Program-made: the position numbers and the translations under genes
Shown: piece after piece, positions 42,994 through 51,363 of the stretch
Numbering within the stretch: position 1 is the first letter of the stretch
How the letters are laid out: each line of letters starts with the position of its first letter
NCBI RefSeq assembly: GCF_004363095.1
Contig: NZ_SNYO01000011.1
Span: 62,001-126,000 of the forward strand
Length of the DNA: 64,000 bases
Direction: 5' to 3'
From: Actinomycetospora succinea
GTDB taxonomy: Bacteria > Actinomycetota > Actinomycetes > Mycobacteriales > Pseudonocardiaceae
Notes under the pieces: model-generated
Seen by the model: the letters and a program-made list of their open reading frames with translations, nothing else
Databases searched by the model: none
Told to the model about the DNA's origin: nothing

Positions 42994-44093
42994 GCCGACA
43001 CCCCGTTCGCCGTGCCGGGACGCCAGCGGCCGCGAGCGCGCAGCACGCGGTCGGCGACGTCGTAGAGCCGCGGGTTGCGGTCGACGGCCCGCCGCGCCGA
43101 GCGGACGGGGGCGGTGCGCGCCCACGCCAGCGCCGCGGTGGGCACGAGCCGGGCGACCCGGCCCTCGGCGACCGTGGTGTCCCCCGACTTCAGCTCCTCC
43201 TTGTAGGTCTTCGCGCCCCGCCCCATGTCGATGAGCTGCACGCCGTCGGCCGCCGCGGCGTGGGCCATGGCGAGGTGCAGCAGCAGGCCCGGCGAGTACC
43301 GGCCCATGCTCGGGGCGTACGCCGGGAACCACGTCGGCACGACCCCGTGGTCGCGCAGGCCGAAGTGCCCGGCGACCAGCTCGTCGCCGGCGTAGAGCAG
43401 CGACAGGCAGCCCCGGAAGCCGCCGGCGTGCTCGTCGAGGAGCTGGTGCACCAGCCCGCGGATCCACGGCTGGGCGAAGCGGTCCGAGCGCCCGGTGCGC
43501 TGGTACTGCGCGGACTTCCACTCGAGCACCGTGTCGAGCGCGCCCGCGGCCGTGTCGTCGGTGGCCTCGAGCACGAACCGCACCGGGCCGTGCTCGCGCT
43601 CGAGGCGCCGCCACCGCCGGGGCAGGTCGCGGACGCGGGAGGAGCGGGCGCGGATCGTGCGGTACCAGCTGTCGAAGCCGTCGCGCAGGTCGATGACCGG
43701 CGACGCGGCCGCGGTCGTCACGTGCTCGTCGAAGACGCGCTGGTCGGCGACGAGGTGGTCGAACTCCCAGACCGACAGCCCGCAGGCCCGCACCATGGCC
43801 CGCGCGTCCCACGCGACGTCGTCCGCGTGCACGAGACCCTGCGCGTCGCTCAGGCCGGGCGCGACGGGCAGCCCGCGGCCGAGCGGTGCGTGCTCGAAGG
43901 GGAAGAAGCCGACGATGTCGTCGCGCTCGTGGATCACCGAGACCCGCGTGCGGGGGCGGAACCGCGCGACGGTGCGCGTGAACTCCGGGGACAGGAACGG
44001 GGTGTGCAGCGTCGGTGTGAGCCTCTGCAGCGCGCGCCACCGGCCGATCTCGCCCGCCGTCAGCTCGGCCGGGTGGACGACGTCGAACCTCAC
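42990..44093 (-). CDS. CelD/BcsL-type GNAT acyltransferase, copy 2
   Basis: 367 residues from a GTG overlapping the next upstream stop. It is closely related to the copies at 9123 and 48571: FLSPEFTRTVARFRPRTRVSV, DIVGFFPFEHAPLG, ACGLSVWEFDHLVADQ, SPVIDLRDGFDSW, RRWRRLEREHGPVRF, EWKSAQYQRTGRSDRFAQPW, LVAGHFGLRDHGVVPTWFP, YSPGLLLHLAMAHAAA and IDMGRGAKTYKEELKSGD (all split). Within this operon it probably acylates the sugar or lipid of the repeat unit. Confidence 0.86.
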   Translation of the reverse strand: MRFDVVHPAELTAGEIGRWRALQRLTPTLHTPFLSPEFTRTVARFRPRTRVSVIHERDDIVGFFPFEHAPLGRGLPVAPGLSDAQGLVHADDVAWDARAMVRACGLSVWEFDHLVADQRVFDEHVTTAAASPVIDLRDGFDSWYRTIRARSSRVRDLPRRWRRLEREHGPVRFVLEATDDTAAGALDTVLEWKSAQYQRTGRSDRFAQPWIRGLVHQLLDEHAGGFRGCLSLLYAGDELVAGHFGLRDHGVVPTWFPAYAPSMGRYSPGLLLHLAMAHAAAADGVQLIDMGRGAKTYKEELKSGDTTVAEGRVARLVPTAALAWARTAPVRSARRAVDRNPRLYDVADRVLRARGRWRPGTANGVSA

Positions 44094-44497
44094 GGGCCCA
44101 CCTCGGCCGCTCTCTCCGCCGCCGCTCTCCGGGACAGGGTGGTCCCCAGCTCGACGCCGACCCAGACCGCGACGCTCACACCGGTCACGACCAGCACGCC
44201 GAGGCGCACGTCCCAGGCCCCGAGCGACAGCATCGCCTGCGCGACCACCGTGTCCAGCGCGAGCGTCCAGCCGAGGGCGATCACCGCGCGGGCGACCGGC
44301 TCCAGGCGGTGGGTGGGCACGGCAGCCGAGAGCGCGGGCACGAGCAGCAGGACCGCGGTGACCGGCAGCGCGTCGCGGCCGTCGAGGACGACGGCCACCC
44401 AGAACCCGGCCACGAGCGAGAGCGCGGCGCCGGCGAGGCTCGCGACGAGACGGGCGGAGCGGACCGGGACACGCCGCAGGAGGGCGGCGGGGGCCAC
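44090..44497 (-). CDS. Small multi-pass membrane protein (135 aa)
   Basis: 135 residues from GTG 44497 with four hydrophobic helices (about 13-37, 42-62, 70-90, 96-118) and basic ends. GTGA overlap with the acyltransferase start. No known family seen; as part of the exopolysaccharide operon it may support the flippase or acyltransferase. Confidence 0.65.
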   Translation of the reverse strand: MAPAALLRRVPVRSARLVASLAGAALSLVAGFWVAVVLDGRDALPVTAVLLLVPALSAAVPTHRLEPVARAVIALGWTLALDTVVAQAMLSLGAWDVRLGVLVVTGVSVAVWVGVELGTTLSRRAAAERAAEVGP

Positions 44498-44498
44498 C

Positions 44499-45410
44499 TC
44501 AGGTCCCCACGGGGTCCGGCGCGGTCGGGCCGCTCGTCACGGCCGGGGGCCGGTCGCGGTGATGGACGAAGCGGCGCAGCTGCTGGACCGCGCGGCCGCT
44601 CGGCCCGCGGTCGTGCTCGCGCAGCAGGGTGCGCAGCACGCGGGTGCCGTCGCGGACGACGTGGAGGTTGGAGTGCCCGTGGCGGCGCGGCATCTCCAGG
44701 CTCGGCACCTCGGCGATCCGGAAGCCGGCCCGCAGCGCCGAGACCGTCAGCGACGTCTCGACCTCGAACCCGGGGCGGGTGAGGTCCAGGTAGGGCAGGC
44801 AGCGGCGGTGGAAGGCGACGTAGCCGTAGCAGAGGTCGGTCAGCACCGTGTCGTGCATCCGGTTGACCATCCCGACGAGCACGCGGTTGCCGCTGCGGCG
44901 CAGGCGCGTGATGTCCCGGGAGCCGCCCCCGCCCATGAAGCGCGAGCCCTTGACGAAGTCGTAGCCGTTGTCGAGGAAGTGCAGGTAGTGCGGGATCTCG
45001 TCGGGGGCCATGCTGCCGTCGGCGTCGATCATGACGATGTGGTCGCCGGTGGCCGCCAGGAAGCCCTCCCGCAGCGCGTCGCCCTTCCCGGTGCCGCTCT
45101 GCTCCACGACGTGGATGTCCGGCCGGACCGTCTGCGCGATCATCACCGTCGCGTCCCGCGAGTGGCCGTCGACCAGCACCACCTCGTCGACACAGCTCGG
45201 CAGCTGACCGAGCACCCAGGCGATGTTGGTCGCCTCGTTCATCGCCGGGATGACCAGGGAGACCTTGTCCAGGCGCGGTTCCTCCGCCGGGCGGGGACCC
45301 ACCCGCGGCAGGGCGAGCTCGGGGAATGCGGCGAGGGGAGGTGGGACGAGGGGGCCGCCGTGGCGTGGATGCCCCTCCCCCGCCTCTCCGTTGCGCTGGA
45401 CGGTCACCAT
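44499..45410 (-). CDS. Glycosyltransferase family 2, dolichol-phosphate-mannose-synthase-like
   Basis: 303 residues; the first 45 are poorly conserved, so a later start is possible. GT-A marks: VSLVIPAMNEATNIAWVL, EVVLVDGHSRDATV, GTGKGDALREGFLAATGDHIVMIDADGSMAPDE (DxD) and KGSRFMGGGGSRDITRLRRSGNR (split), which is the typical polyprenyl-phosphate GT2 pattern. It probably loads a sugar onto undecaprenyl phosphate and is the first gene of the operon 45410-37503. Confidence 0.87.
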   Translation of the reverse strand: MVTVQRNGEAGEGHPRHGGPLVPPPLAAFPELALPRVGPRPAEEPRLDKVSLVIPAMNEATNIAWVLGQLPSCVDEVVLVDGHSRDATVMIAQTVRPDIHVVEQSGTGKGDALREGFLAATGDHIVMIDADGSMAPDEIPHYLHFLDNGYDFVKGSRFMGGGGSRDITRLRRSGNRVLVGMVNRMHDTVLTDLCYGYVAFHRRCLPYLDLTRPGFEVETSLTVSALRAGFRIAEVPSLEMPRRHGHSNLHVVRDGTRVLRTLLREHDRGPSGRAVQQLRRFVHHRDRPPAVTSGPTAPDPVGT

Positions 45411-45615
45411 TCCTCCATCAGGACGTTGGGGACCCCCGGGTGCGACGTTGGTGGGTCGAGGCCGTTCGCCCCGTGCGGCCGATCTGGTGTCTCGGGAGGC
45501 ACGGGAGGAGGACCGGGGTCCCTCAGGGGGGCGACGCTACGACGCGGCCCGCGTCACCGGATCGCGTCGGAGGAGCAGGCGCGGTAGTCCTAATTCACCA
45601 GGGATCCCGGCGCCG

Positions 45616-46341
45616 TCAGAGATCCGGGTCCTCGCGCTCGCGCACCAGCCGGACGGGCCGTGACGGCACGGCCGCCGACACCGACGAGACGTCGGCCAGC
45701 GGCGCGAGCCCCTCGGCGCGCGCGATGCGGACGGCCTCGAGGCGCCCGTGCACGCCGAGCTTGCGGAAGATCCGGTGGGTGTGCGTCCGGACGGTGTTGA
45801 CCGCGACGTCCAGGTGGTCGGCGACGTCGCGGGCGGACAGCCCGTCGACGAGGGCGCGCAGCACCTCGACCTCCCGCTCGGTGAGCGCCGACAGGCGCCC
45901 GGTGGGCCGGCGGGCCTCGGCGATGTCGTGGCGCAGCCCGTCGAGCACGGCCGCCAGGAGCCGCGACGGGTAGACGCCGTGGCCCGCGTGCACGAGACGG
46001 ACCGCGTCGGTCAGCTCGTCGACCGACGACCCGTAGAGCAGCCACCCCGCGGCGCCGGCGCGGGCGGCGTCGTGCGCGCTCTCCTCGTCGCCCGGCTCGG
46101 CGAGGACCACCACGCGGGCGCCGCTGCCCTGCTCGCGCAGGGTCTCGACGGCGCGCTCCCACCGCGGCGGGCGCAGGGCGAGGTCGAGCACGACGACGTC
46201 GGCGCGGCGGGCCGCCAGGTCCTCCCAGGCCTCGTCGGCGCGCCCAACGACGACGGCCAGCCACGACTCGCGGGACCAGCGCGCGACGAGCAGATCGCGC
46301 AGCAGCTGGTCCGCGACGACGAGGACCTGGACGGGACGCAC
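45616..46341 (-). CDS. LuxR-type response regulator (NarL-like)
   Basis: 241 residues. The receiver has Asp53 in DVVVLDLAL but only one acidic residue (Asp11) at the start and no clear Lys on the last strand. The C-terminal LuxR HTH is complete (LTEREVEVLRALVDGLSARDVADHLDVAVNTVRTHTHRIFRKLGVHGRLEAV, split). No histidine kinase is adjacent. It faces another LuxR gene and lies upstream of the second exopolysaccharide operon in the same direction, so it may regulate it. Confidence 0.88.
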   Translation of the reverse strand: MRPVQVLVVADQLLRDLLVARWSRESWLAVVVGRADEAWEDLAARRADVVVLDLALRPPRWERAVETLREQGSGARVVVLAEPGDEESAHDAARAGAAGWLLYGSSVDELTDAVRLVHAGHGVYPSRLLAAVLDGLRHDIAEARRPTGRLSALTEREVEVLRALVDGLSARDVADHLDVAVNTVRTHTHRIFRKLGVHGRLEAVRIARAEGLAPLADVSSVSAAVPSRPVRLVREREDPDL

Positions 46342-46635
46342 GGTCCGTGGACACTAGGCACGCCACGCGCGCCGGTCGTCCCCAAGATGCAGGAGAAACG
46401 CTCCGCAATCAGTATCGGTACCGTTTCGTGACACACCGTCAGGCAACCTCGGCGGCCGTACGGCCACACGGCCCCCCGCTCTCCCCCTGACGGGTGCGCT
46501 TCCTCCTGAGGAACCTGAGAGCCGCTGACAATTCGGTCACTCTTCGTGCTTGACGAGCCCTCGATCGGGTGGTCACGCTTGATGAGTCGCGAGGCGTACC
46601 AGGACGCCGAACGGCAGGAGTTCCTGGGGGGAACC

Positions 46636-47292
46636 ATGGAACTGATCATCGGGGGCCGCGGGACGCTGCTCACGGATCTGCTCGAGTCGACGCTGTGCGC
46701 CCAGGGGCACCGCGTCGCGCTCGGGCCTGCGGGTCGGGAGGGGCTGGCCGCCGTCGTGGCGACGGTCCGGCCCGCCGTGGTCATCGCCGACCACCTCGGC
46801 GACGCCGACCGCGACGTCGCCGGCTTCGTGCGCGCGCTGCACGCGGCGGGCGGCGGGCGCACCGCGGTCGTCGTGCTCACCTCCGACGCGCACCGCGCCT
46901 CGGTCGAGGGCGCGATCAACGCCGGCGCGCGGGGCTACCTGCACCGCAGCCACGGCGTCGACTCGCTCCTGCGGGCGCTGCGCCGGGTGGCCGCCGGCGA
47001 GACCGTCGTCAGCGCGCCGCGCGCCCCGCTCGACCAGGACCCGGCCGGCGCGCAGGCGCGGCGGCTCGTGTCGCTGCTGACCGACCGCGAGCTCGAGTGC
47101 CTGGCGCTGCTCGTCGAGGGCGTGAGCACCCGGGAGATGGAGCGCCGCCTCGGCATCGCCACCCTTACCGTGCGCAGCCACGTGCAGTCGATGCTCTCGA
47201 AGCTCGGGGTCCACTCGCGGCTCGAGGCCGCCTCGCTCGCCGTGCGCCACGACCTGCTCGGCGCACGGGCGCTGCCGTCCCGGGCGGGCTGA
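46636..47292 (+). CDS. LuxR-type regulator with degenerate receiver
   Basis: 218 residues from ATG 46636, which has GGGGGGAA upstream; ATG 46582 would add 18 residues. The receiver starts MELIIGGRGTLL with no acidic pair; Asp52 in VVIADHLG could be the phosphorylation site. The LuxR HTH is complete (LTDRELECLALLVEGVSTREMERRLG...HSRLEAASLAVRH). It may be phosphorylation-independent. Only two bases separate it from the P450 gene, which it likely shares a transcript with. Confidence 0.86.
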   Translation: MELIIGGRGTLLTDLLESTLCAQGHRVALGPAGREGLAAVVATVRPAVVIADHLGDADRDVAGFVRALHAAGGGRTAVVVLTSDAHRASVEGAINAGARGYLHRSHGVDSLLRALRRVAAGETVVSAPRAPLDQDPAGAQARRLVSLLTDRELECLALLVEGVSTREMERRLGIATLTVRSHVQSMLSKLGVHSRLEAASLAVRHDLLGARALPSRAG

Positions 47293-47294
47293 CC

Positions 47295-48551
47295 GTGGGG
47301 ATCGCCGAGCCGCTCGCGCCGCCCGATCTCACCGACCTCGCGTTCTGGGCCCGCCCCGAGGCCGAGCGGCTCGCCGCGTTCGCCCGGCTCCGCGCGCTCG
47401 ACCGCCCCGTGTTCTTCCCGGAGCCCCGGGTGCCGCTGCTGCGCCCCGGCGGCGGGTTCCACGCCCTGGTCCGGCACGCCGACGTGCTCGAGGCCAGCCG
47501 GAACAGCGCCGTGTTCTCCAGCGAGCCCGCCGCCGTGAGCCCGGAGCCGCCGCCGTGGCTGCCGCTGGTGTTCGGGCGCCCGCTGGTCAACATGGACGAC
47601 CCGCGCCACGCGCGGCTGCGCCGCATCGTGTCCCGCGCGTTCGCCCCGCGGCGCCTCGACGCCCTCGACGGCGAGATCGCGGACACCGTCGACGAGATCG
47701 TCACGCGGCTCGCCCGCCACGGTTCGGGCGACTTCGTCGCCGACGCGGCCCGCGAACTGCCGATCCACGTGATCTGCTCGATGCTCGGCATCGACCGCGA
47801 GCGCCGCGACCATGTGCTGTCGCGCATCGACGTGATGACCGAGTACTCCGGTGTGCGCGGCGAGATGCACCGCCTGGCCACCGCGCGGCTGCTGGTCGGG
47901 AACCTCAAGGCGATCGTCGACCTGCGCCGCTTCGTCGTCGGCCTCGGGCGGGCGCGGCGGCGCGACCCGGGCGACGACATCCTGTCCGCGCTGGTCACGG
48001 CCGACGTCGACGGCGAGCGGCTCTCGCTGCGCGAGCTCGGGTCGTTCTTCGACCTGCTGCTCGTCGCCGGCAACGAGACCGTGCGCAACGCCGCGTCGCA
48101 CGGGCTGGTGCTGCTCTCGGAGCACCCCGACCAGCGCGAGCGGCTCGCCGCCGACCCGGACGCGCTGATGGGCACCGCGATCGAGGAGATCGTGCGGATG
48201 TGCTCGCCGATCGTGCAGTTCCGCCGCACGCTGACACAGGACCACGAGCTGCGCGGCCATCCGCTGCCCGCCGGCTCGAAGGTGGTGCTGTTCTACGGCT
48301 CGGCCAACCGGGATGAAGCCGTGTTCGACGCGCCCGACACCTTCGACGTCGGGCGCCGGCCGAACCCGCACGTCGGCTTCGGCGGGCCCGGGGCGCACCT
48401 GTGCCTGGGGGCGCACCTCGCCCGCCGGGAGCTCGGGGCGCTGTTCCGGGCGGCGCTCGAGCGGGTGCCGGACCTGCGCACGGCCGGGCCGGCGGTGCCG
48501 CTGCGGTCGGCGTTCGACAACGGGATCGTGGCCCTGCCCTACACGGTGTGA
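47295..48551 (+). CDS. Cytochrome P450
   Basis: 418 residues from GTG 47295. I-helix AGNET (258-262), ExxR as Glu298-Arg301, and the haem loop FGGPGAHLC with Cys370. Bacterial class I type, needing ferredoxin partners not seen here. Close to CYP123/CYP125-like actinobacterial enzymes of lipid or steroid oxidation, but the substrate is not clear. It follows a LuxR regulator directly. A 16-base unit encoding its C-terminal end is repeated after the stop. Confidence 0.92.
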   Translation: MGIAEPLAPPDLTDLAFWARPEAERLAAFARLRALDRPVFFPEPRVPLLRPGGGFHALVRHADVLEASRNSAVFSSEPAAVSPEPPPWLPLVFGRPLVNMDDPRHARLRRIVSRAFAPRRLDALDGEIADTVDEIVTRLARHGSGDFVADAARELPIHVICSMLGIDRERRDHVLSRIDVMTEYSGVRGEMHRLATARLLVGNLKAIVDLRRFVVGLGRARRRDPGDDILSALVTADVDGERLSLRELGSFFDLLLVAGNETVRNAASHGLVLLSEHPDQRERLAADPDALMGTAIEEIVRMCSPIVQFRRTLTQDHELRGHPLPAGSKVVLFYGSANRDEAVFDAPDTFDVGRRPNPHVGFGGPGAHLCLGAHLARRELGALFRAALERVPDLRTAGPAVPLRSAFDNGIVALPYTV

Positions 48552-48584
48552 GCCCTACACGGTGTGAGCCCTACGCGGTCTGAC
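48537..48584. repeat. Three tandem 16-base units across the P450 stop codon
   Basis: Units begin at 48537, 48553 and 48569; the first two are identical (CCCTACACGGTGTGAG) and the third has two changes. The P450 TGA (48549-48551) is in unit 1, and the convergent acyltransferase TAG (CTA, 48571-48573) is in unit 3. Each unit contains a small ACAC-G-GTGT palindrome. Confidence 0.9.
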
Positions 48585-49668
48585 CGCGCATCCGCATCCG
48601 CGTCCGCACCGTGGCCGCCCGCTTCAGCATCGTGTCCGCGGCGCGGTAGAGGCGGGGGTCGTCGAGCACGTGGTTGCGCAGGCGTCGCACGGGCTCGCGC
48701 CGCGCCCAGTGCACCGCCGCCGTCGGGCTGCGGCGCACGATCCGGCCCTCGGCGACGATGAGGTCCCGGCTGCGGAAGCAGTCCTTGTAGCCCTTGGCCC
48801 CGCGGCCCATGTCGATCTCGACGATGCCGTCGGCGGCCGCGTGCTCGGCGAGCATCAGGTGGTGCAGCAGGCCCGGGGAGTAGCGCCGGAACGCGCTGTC
48901 GAACGCCGGGAACCAGCCGGCGAGGGCGCCGCCGTTGCGGAGGCCGAAGTGCCCGGCGACGGGGACGTCGCCGGCCCGCAGCACCGAGAGCGTGCCCGCG
49001 AAGGTCTCGGTCCGCGTGGCCAGCAGGGACTCGAGCAGCTCGCGGATCCAGGGGACGCGGAAGCGGTCGCTGCGGTAGGTGCGCTGGTACTGCTCGGACT
49101 TCCACGCCATGATCCGGCGCAGGTCGTCGGCGTCCGCGGCGCCGAGGGTGAACGTGACGGCGCCGTGGTCGCGGCCCAGCGCCCGCCCCTTGCGCTCGAG
49201 CTCGGAGAGGAACGACTTCGACCGCGCGCGCACCTCCGCCCGGAACGCCGCGTAGCCGCCGCCCAGGTCCATGACCGGCGACGGGACCCGCAGGGACTGG
49301 TAGCGCTCGAACGGCTTCTGGCCGTCGACGAGGTGGTCGAACTCCCACACCGACAGTCCGCAGGCGCGCAGGAGCTGCTGGGGATCCCACTCCGCGTCGG
49401 CGGCGTGGACCAGCCCGTGCGCGTCGGTGAGGCCGGGCGCGGGCGGGGTGCCGTAGCCCCACCGCCCGCGCTCGAACGGGAAGAAGCCGACCGTGCGGGC
49501 GCCGTCCTCCAGCACGGCGACGCGCACGGACCGGCGCAGGCGGCCCACGGCCAGCACGAACTCGGGGGCCAGGAAGGGGTGGGCCATCGGGCCGGTCTGC
49601 TGGAAGGACCGCCATCGATCGAGGTCGGACGCGCCCAGCTCGTCCGGCCTGATCACGCTGATGTGCAC
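48571..49668 (-). CDS. CelD/BcsL-type GNAT acyltransferase, copy 3
   Basis: 365 residues from ATG 49668. Very similar in plan to the copies at 9123 and 42990 (ARTVGFFPFERGRWGYG, ACGLSVWEFDHLVDGQKPF, SPVMDLGGGY, a basic SFLSELERKGRAL helix, AWKSEQYQRTYRSDRF, VAGHFGLRNGG, FRRYSPGLLHHLMLAEHAAADGI, IDMGRGAKGYKDCFRSRD, split). It stands alone beside a P450 and may acylate the product of that enzyme or a cell-surface glycan. Confidence 0.86.
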   Translation of the reverse strand: MHISVIRPDELGASDLDRWRSFQQTGPMAHPFLAPEFVLAVGRLRRSVRVAVLEDGARTVGFFPFERGRWGYGTPPAPGLTDAHGLVHAADAEWDPQQLLRACGLSVWEFDHLVDGQKPFERYQSLRVPSPVMDLGGGYAAFRAEVRARSKSFLSELERKGRALGRDHGAVTFTLGAADADDLRRIMAWKSEQYQRTYRSDRFRVPWIRELLESLLATRTETFAGTLSVLRAGDVPVAGHFGLRNGGALAGWFPAFDSAFRRYSPGLLHHLMLAEHAAADGIVEIDMGRGAKGYKDCFRSRDLIVAEGRIVRRSPTAAVHWARREPVRRLRNHVLDDPRLYRAADTMLKRAATVRTRMRMRGQTA

Positions 49669-49765
49669 GTTCGCCGCCCCCGATGTCGCCCCACGACGCA
49701 GGCTAGGGACCGGACGGCCGCGTCGCGTCGTCAGAGAGGACGAGTCCGTGTAATGCCCGTGTAGG

Positions 49766-50119
49766 TCATCGCGGGCACAGGCAGAAGGGGTGGCCGACCG
49801 GGTCGATCAGCACGCGCCACTTCTCGCCCGGCTGGTGCTCGGACAGCGTCGCCCCCAGGTCGCGGGCCTGCGCGATCGCGGCGTCGAGGTCGTCGACGGC
49901 GAGGTCGAGGTGGTAGCGCTTGGTGCCCTCGGGGTCCGGCCAGGGCGGCGCCGACCAGCCCGGCACCCGGCCGAACCCGATCGGCGCGCCCTCTCCCGAG
50001 ATCATCGCGTACTCGTCCTCGGCGTGGACGGTCTGCCAGCCCAGGAGGGCGCCGTAGAAGGCGGCCTGCGCGCGGGGGTCGGGGCCGTCGAGGTTGATCA
50101 TGGCGAGGGTCGTGGTCAC
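49766..50119 (-). CDS. VOC (glyoxalase/bleomycin-resistance-like) protein
   Basis: 117 residues, one VOC module with two beta-alpha-beta halves: AMINLDGPDPRAQAAFYGALLGW and YHLDLAVDDLDAAIAQARDLGA ending VLIDPVGHPFCL. Likely metal ligands are the Asp/His and Glu positions of these repeats. Small VOC proteins often bind or detoxify hydrophobic compounds; the ligand is unknown. Confidence 0.84.
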   Translation of the reverse strand: MTTTLAMINLDGPDPRAQAAFYGALLGWQTVHAEDEYAMISGEGAPIGFGRVPGWSAPPWPDPEGTKRYHLDLAVDDLDAAIAQARDLGATLSEHQPGEKWRVLIDPVGHPFCLCPR

Positions 50120-50323
50120 GACGATGACGCTAGGAGCCGTTCCTGTCAGGTCGCGTCAGGTTCATCGCGGCGATCGCGTACTCGCTCGGCGTACCTCGTT
50201 CACCCGACCCGGTGGACCCGGCCTCGACGGCGCCCGCGGGGCTAACGGACGTCCGGGCCGGTGCGACACCGCTCACACAGCGTCCGACCGGGCGCTCGCT
50301 GACTAGGCCGTTCGGGGGTCGAC

Positions 50324-50953
50324 ATGGGGCAGCACCACCGCCGGGAGGACGGGACCGTCACGCACGCGACGGTGCCGGTGCTCGCCCCGGCAGGTCGCTT
50401 CGTCGCGCCGGACGCCCCGCCCGCCGGCCTCGGATACCCGCCGCCGACCGCGTACCGCCGCGACCCGGTCACCGGCGTGCCGACCCCGCCGCGGGCGATG
50501 CCGAACGTGGCCCCGGCTCCCCGGCGCCGCCGGACCGCCTCCCGAGCCCCGATGGCCGTGGCGGTCGCGGGCGCCGCGATGGCGCTGGTCGGGATGGGCT
50601 CGCAGATCCCGGGCCTCGTCACCGCGGTGAGCGCGTCCGCCGCCACCGCCCCGGCGCCCGCCCAGGGCACCCCGGCCGTCGCCGGCCAGTGCGCCACGGT
50701 GGTCGCCGACGCCATCGACGAGACCGTGGTGACCCTCGGCCGCACGCCCAGCGGGCAGTGGGCCGGCGTCGTCGCCGCGCGCGAGGGCACGCTCGCCGCG
50801 ACCTACGGCGACTCCTCGCCCGAGCAGCGCGCCTACACCGCCGGCGTCGACGACGTCATGGACTGGCTGCAGACCGACCCGGTCGCCGCCGAGAGCTGGG
50901 ACCTCGTCACGACCCGCGTCGCCACCACCGTCGCCACCACCTGCGCCGGCTGA
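50324..50953 (+). CDS. Secreted or membrane-anchored hypothetical protein (209 aa)
   Basis: 209 residues starting MGQHHRREDGTVTHATV. A Pro-rich, basic first 80 residues lead to a helix (about 83-105, AVAVAGAAMALVGMGSQI) and a helical exported domain (about 120-209, with Cys127 and Cys207 possibly forming a disulfide). Type II membrane topology is likely. The start resembles that of the secreted protein at 57865 (MGQHSARR), but homology beyond that is not apparent. Confidence 0.6.
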   Translation: MGQHHRREDGTVTHATVPVLAPAGRFVAPDAPPAGLGYPPPTAYRRDPVTGVPTPPRAMPNVAPAPRRRRTASRAPMAVAVAGAAMALVGMGSQIPGLVTAVSASAATAPAPAQGTPAVAGQCATVVADAIDETVVTLGRTPSGQWAGVVAAREGTLAATYGDSSPEQRAYTAGVDDVMDWLQTDPVAAESWDLVTTRVATTVATTCAG

Positions 50954-50993
50954 CCCCCATCGGCCGGACCGGTCGACAGCACGTATCGGTCTG

Positions 50994-51005
50994 CGATATA
51001 TATCG
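50994..51005 (+). promoter_or_regulatory. Perfect palindrome before the PadR gene (probable operator)
   Basis: CGATATATATCG is a 12-base perfect palindrome, AT-rich in very GC-rich DNA, ending five bases before a possible GTG start and 20 before the ATG of the PadR gene. PadR proteins commonly bind such AT-rich inverted repeats at their own promoters. Confidence 0.65.
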
Positions 51006-51024
51006 ACACGTGGCACGACGATCG

Positions 51025-51363
51025 ATGTCCGAGCAGACGTTCCTGGTGCTGACCGCACTCGCGGACCAACCGATGCACGGCTACGGGATCGTCAGCGCGG
51101 CCGAGGAGCTCTCGGGGGGCCGGGTCCGGCTGCGGGTGGGGACGCTCTACGGCGCGCTCGACCGGCTGACCGCCGACGGCCTCGTCGAGCCCGACCGCGA
51201 CGAGGTCCACCAGGGGCGCCTGCGTCGCTACTACCGGATCACCGATGCCGGCCTGTCCGAGCTGGTCGCCGAGGGCTCGCGCCGCGAGGCCACGGCCCGC
51301 GTCGCCCTGGACCGCGTCCGCGCGCGACGACCCCGCCCGGATCCCGGAGGGAGCACCGCATGA
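51025..51363 (+). CDS. PadR-family transcriptional regulator
   Basis: 112 residues from ATG 51025 (GTG 51010 possible). The winged-helix PadR signature is clear: FLVLTALADQPMHGYGIVSAAEELSGGRVRLRVGTLYGALDRL and GRLRRYYRITDAG (split). Its end overlaps the downstream membrane protein gene by four bases (ATGA), the usual PadR plus target-membrane-protein arrangement. It is probably autoregulated through the palindrome at 50994. Confidence 0.92.
   Translation: MSEQTFLVLTALADQPMHGYGIVSAAEELSGGRVRLRVGTLYGALDRLTADGLVEPDRDEVHQGRLRRYYRITDAGLSELVAEGSRREATARVALDRVRARRPRPDPGGSTA

Noticed and set aside
46636-49668. Biosynthetic gene cluster around the P450
   Set aside because: No synthase, NRPS/PKS or terpene cyclase is near; regulator, P450 and acyltransferase alone are not enough.
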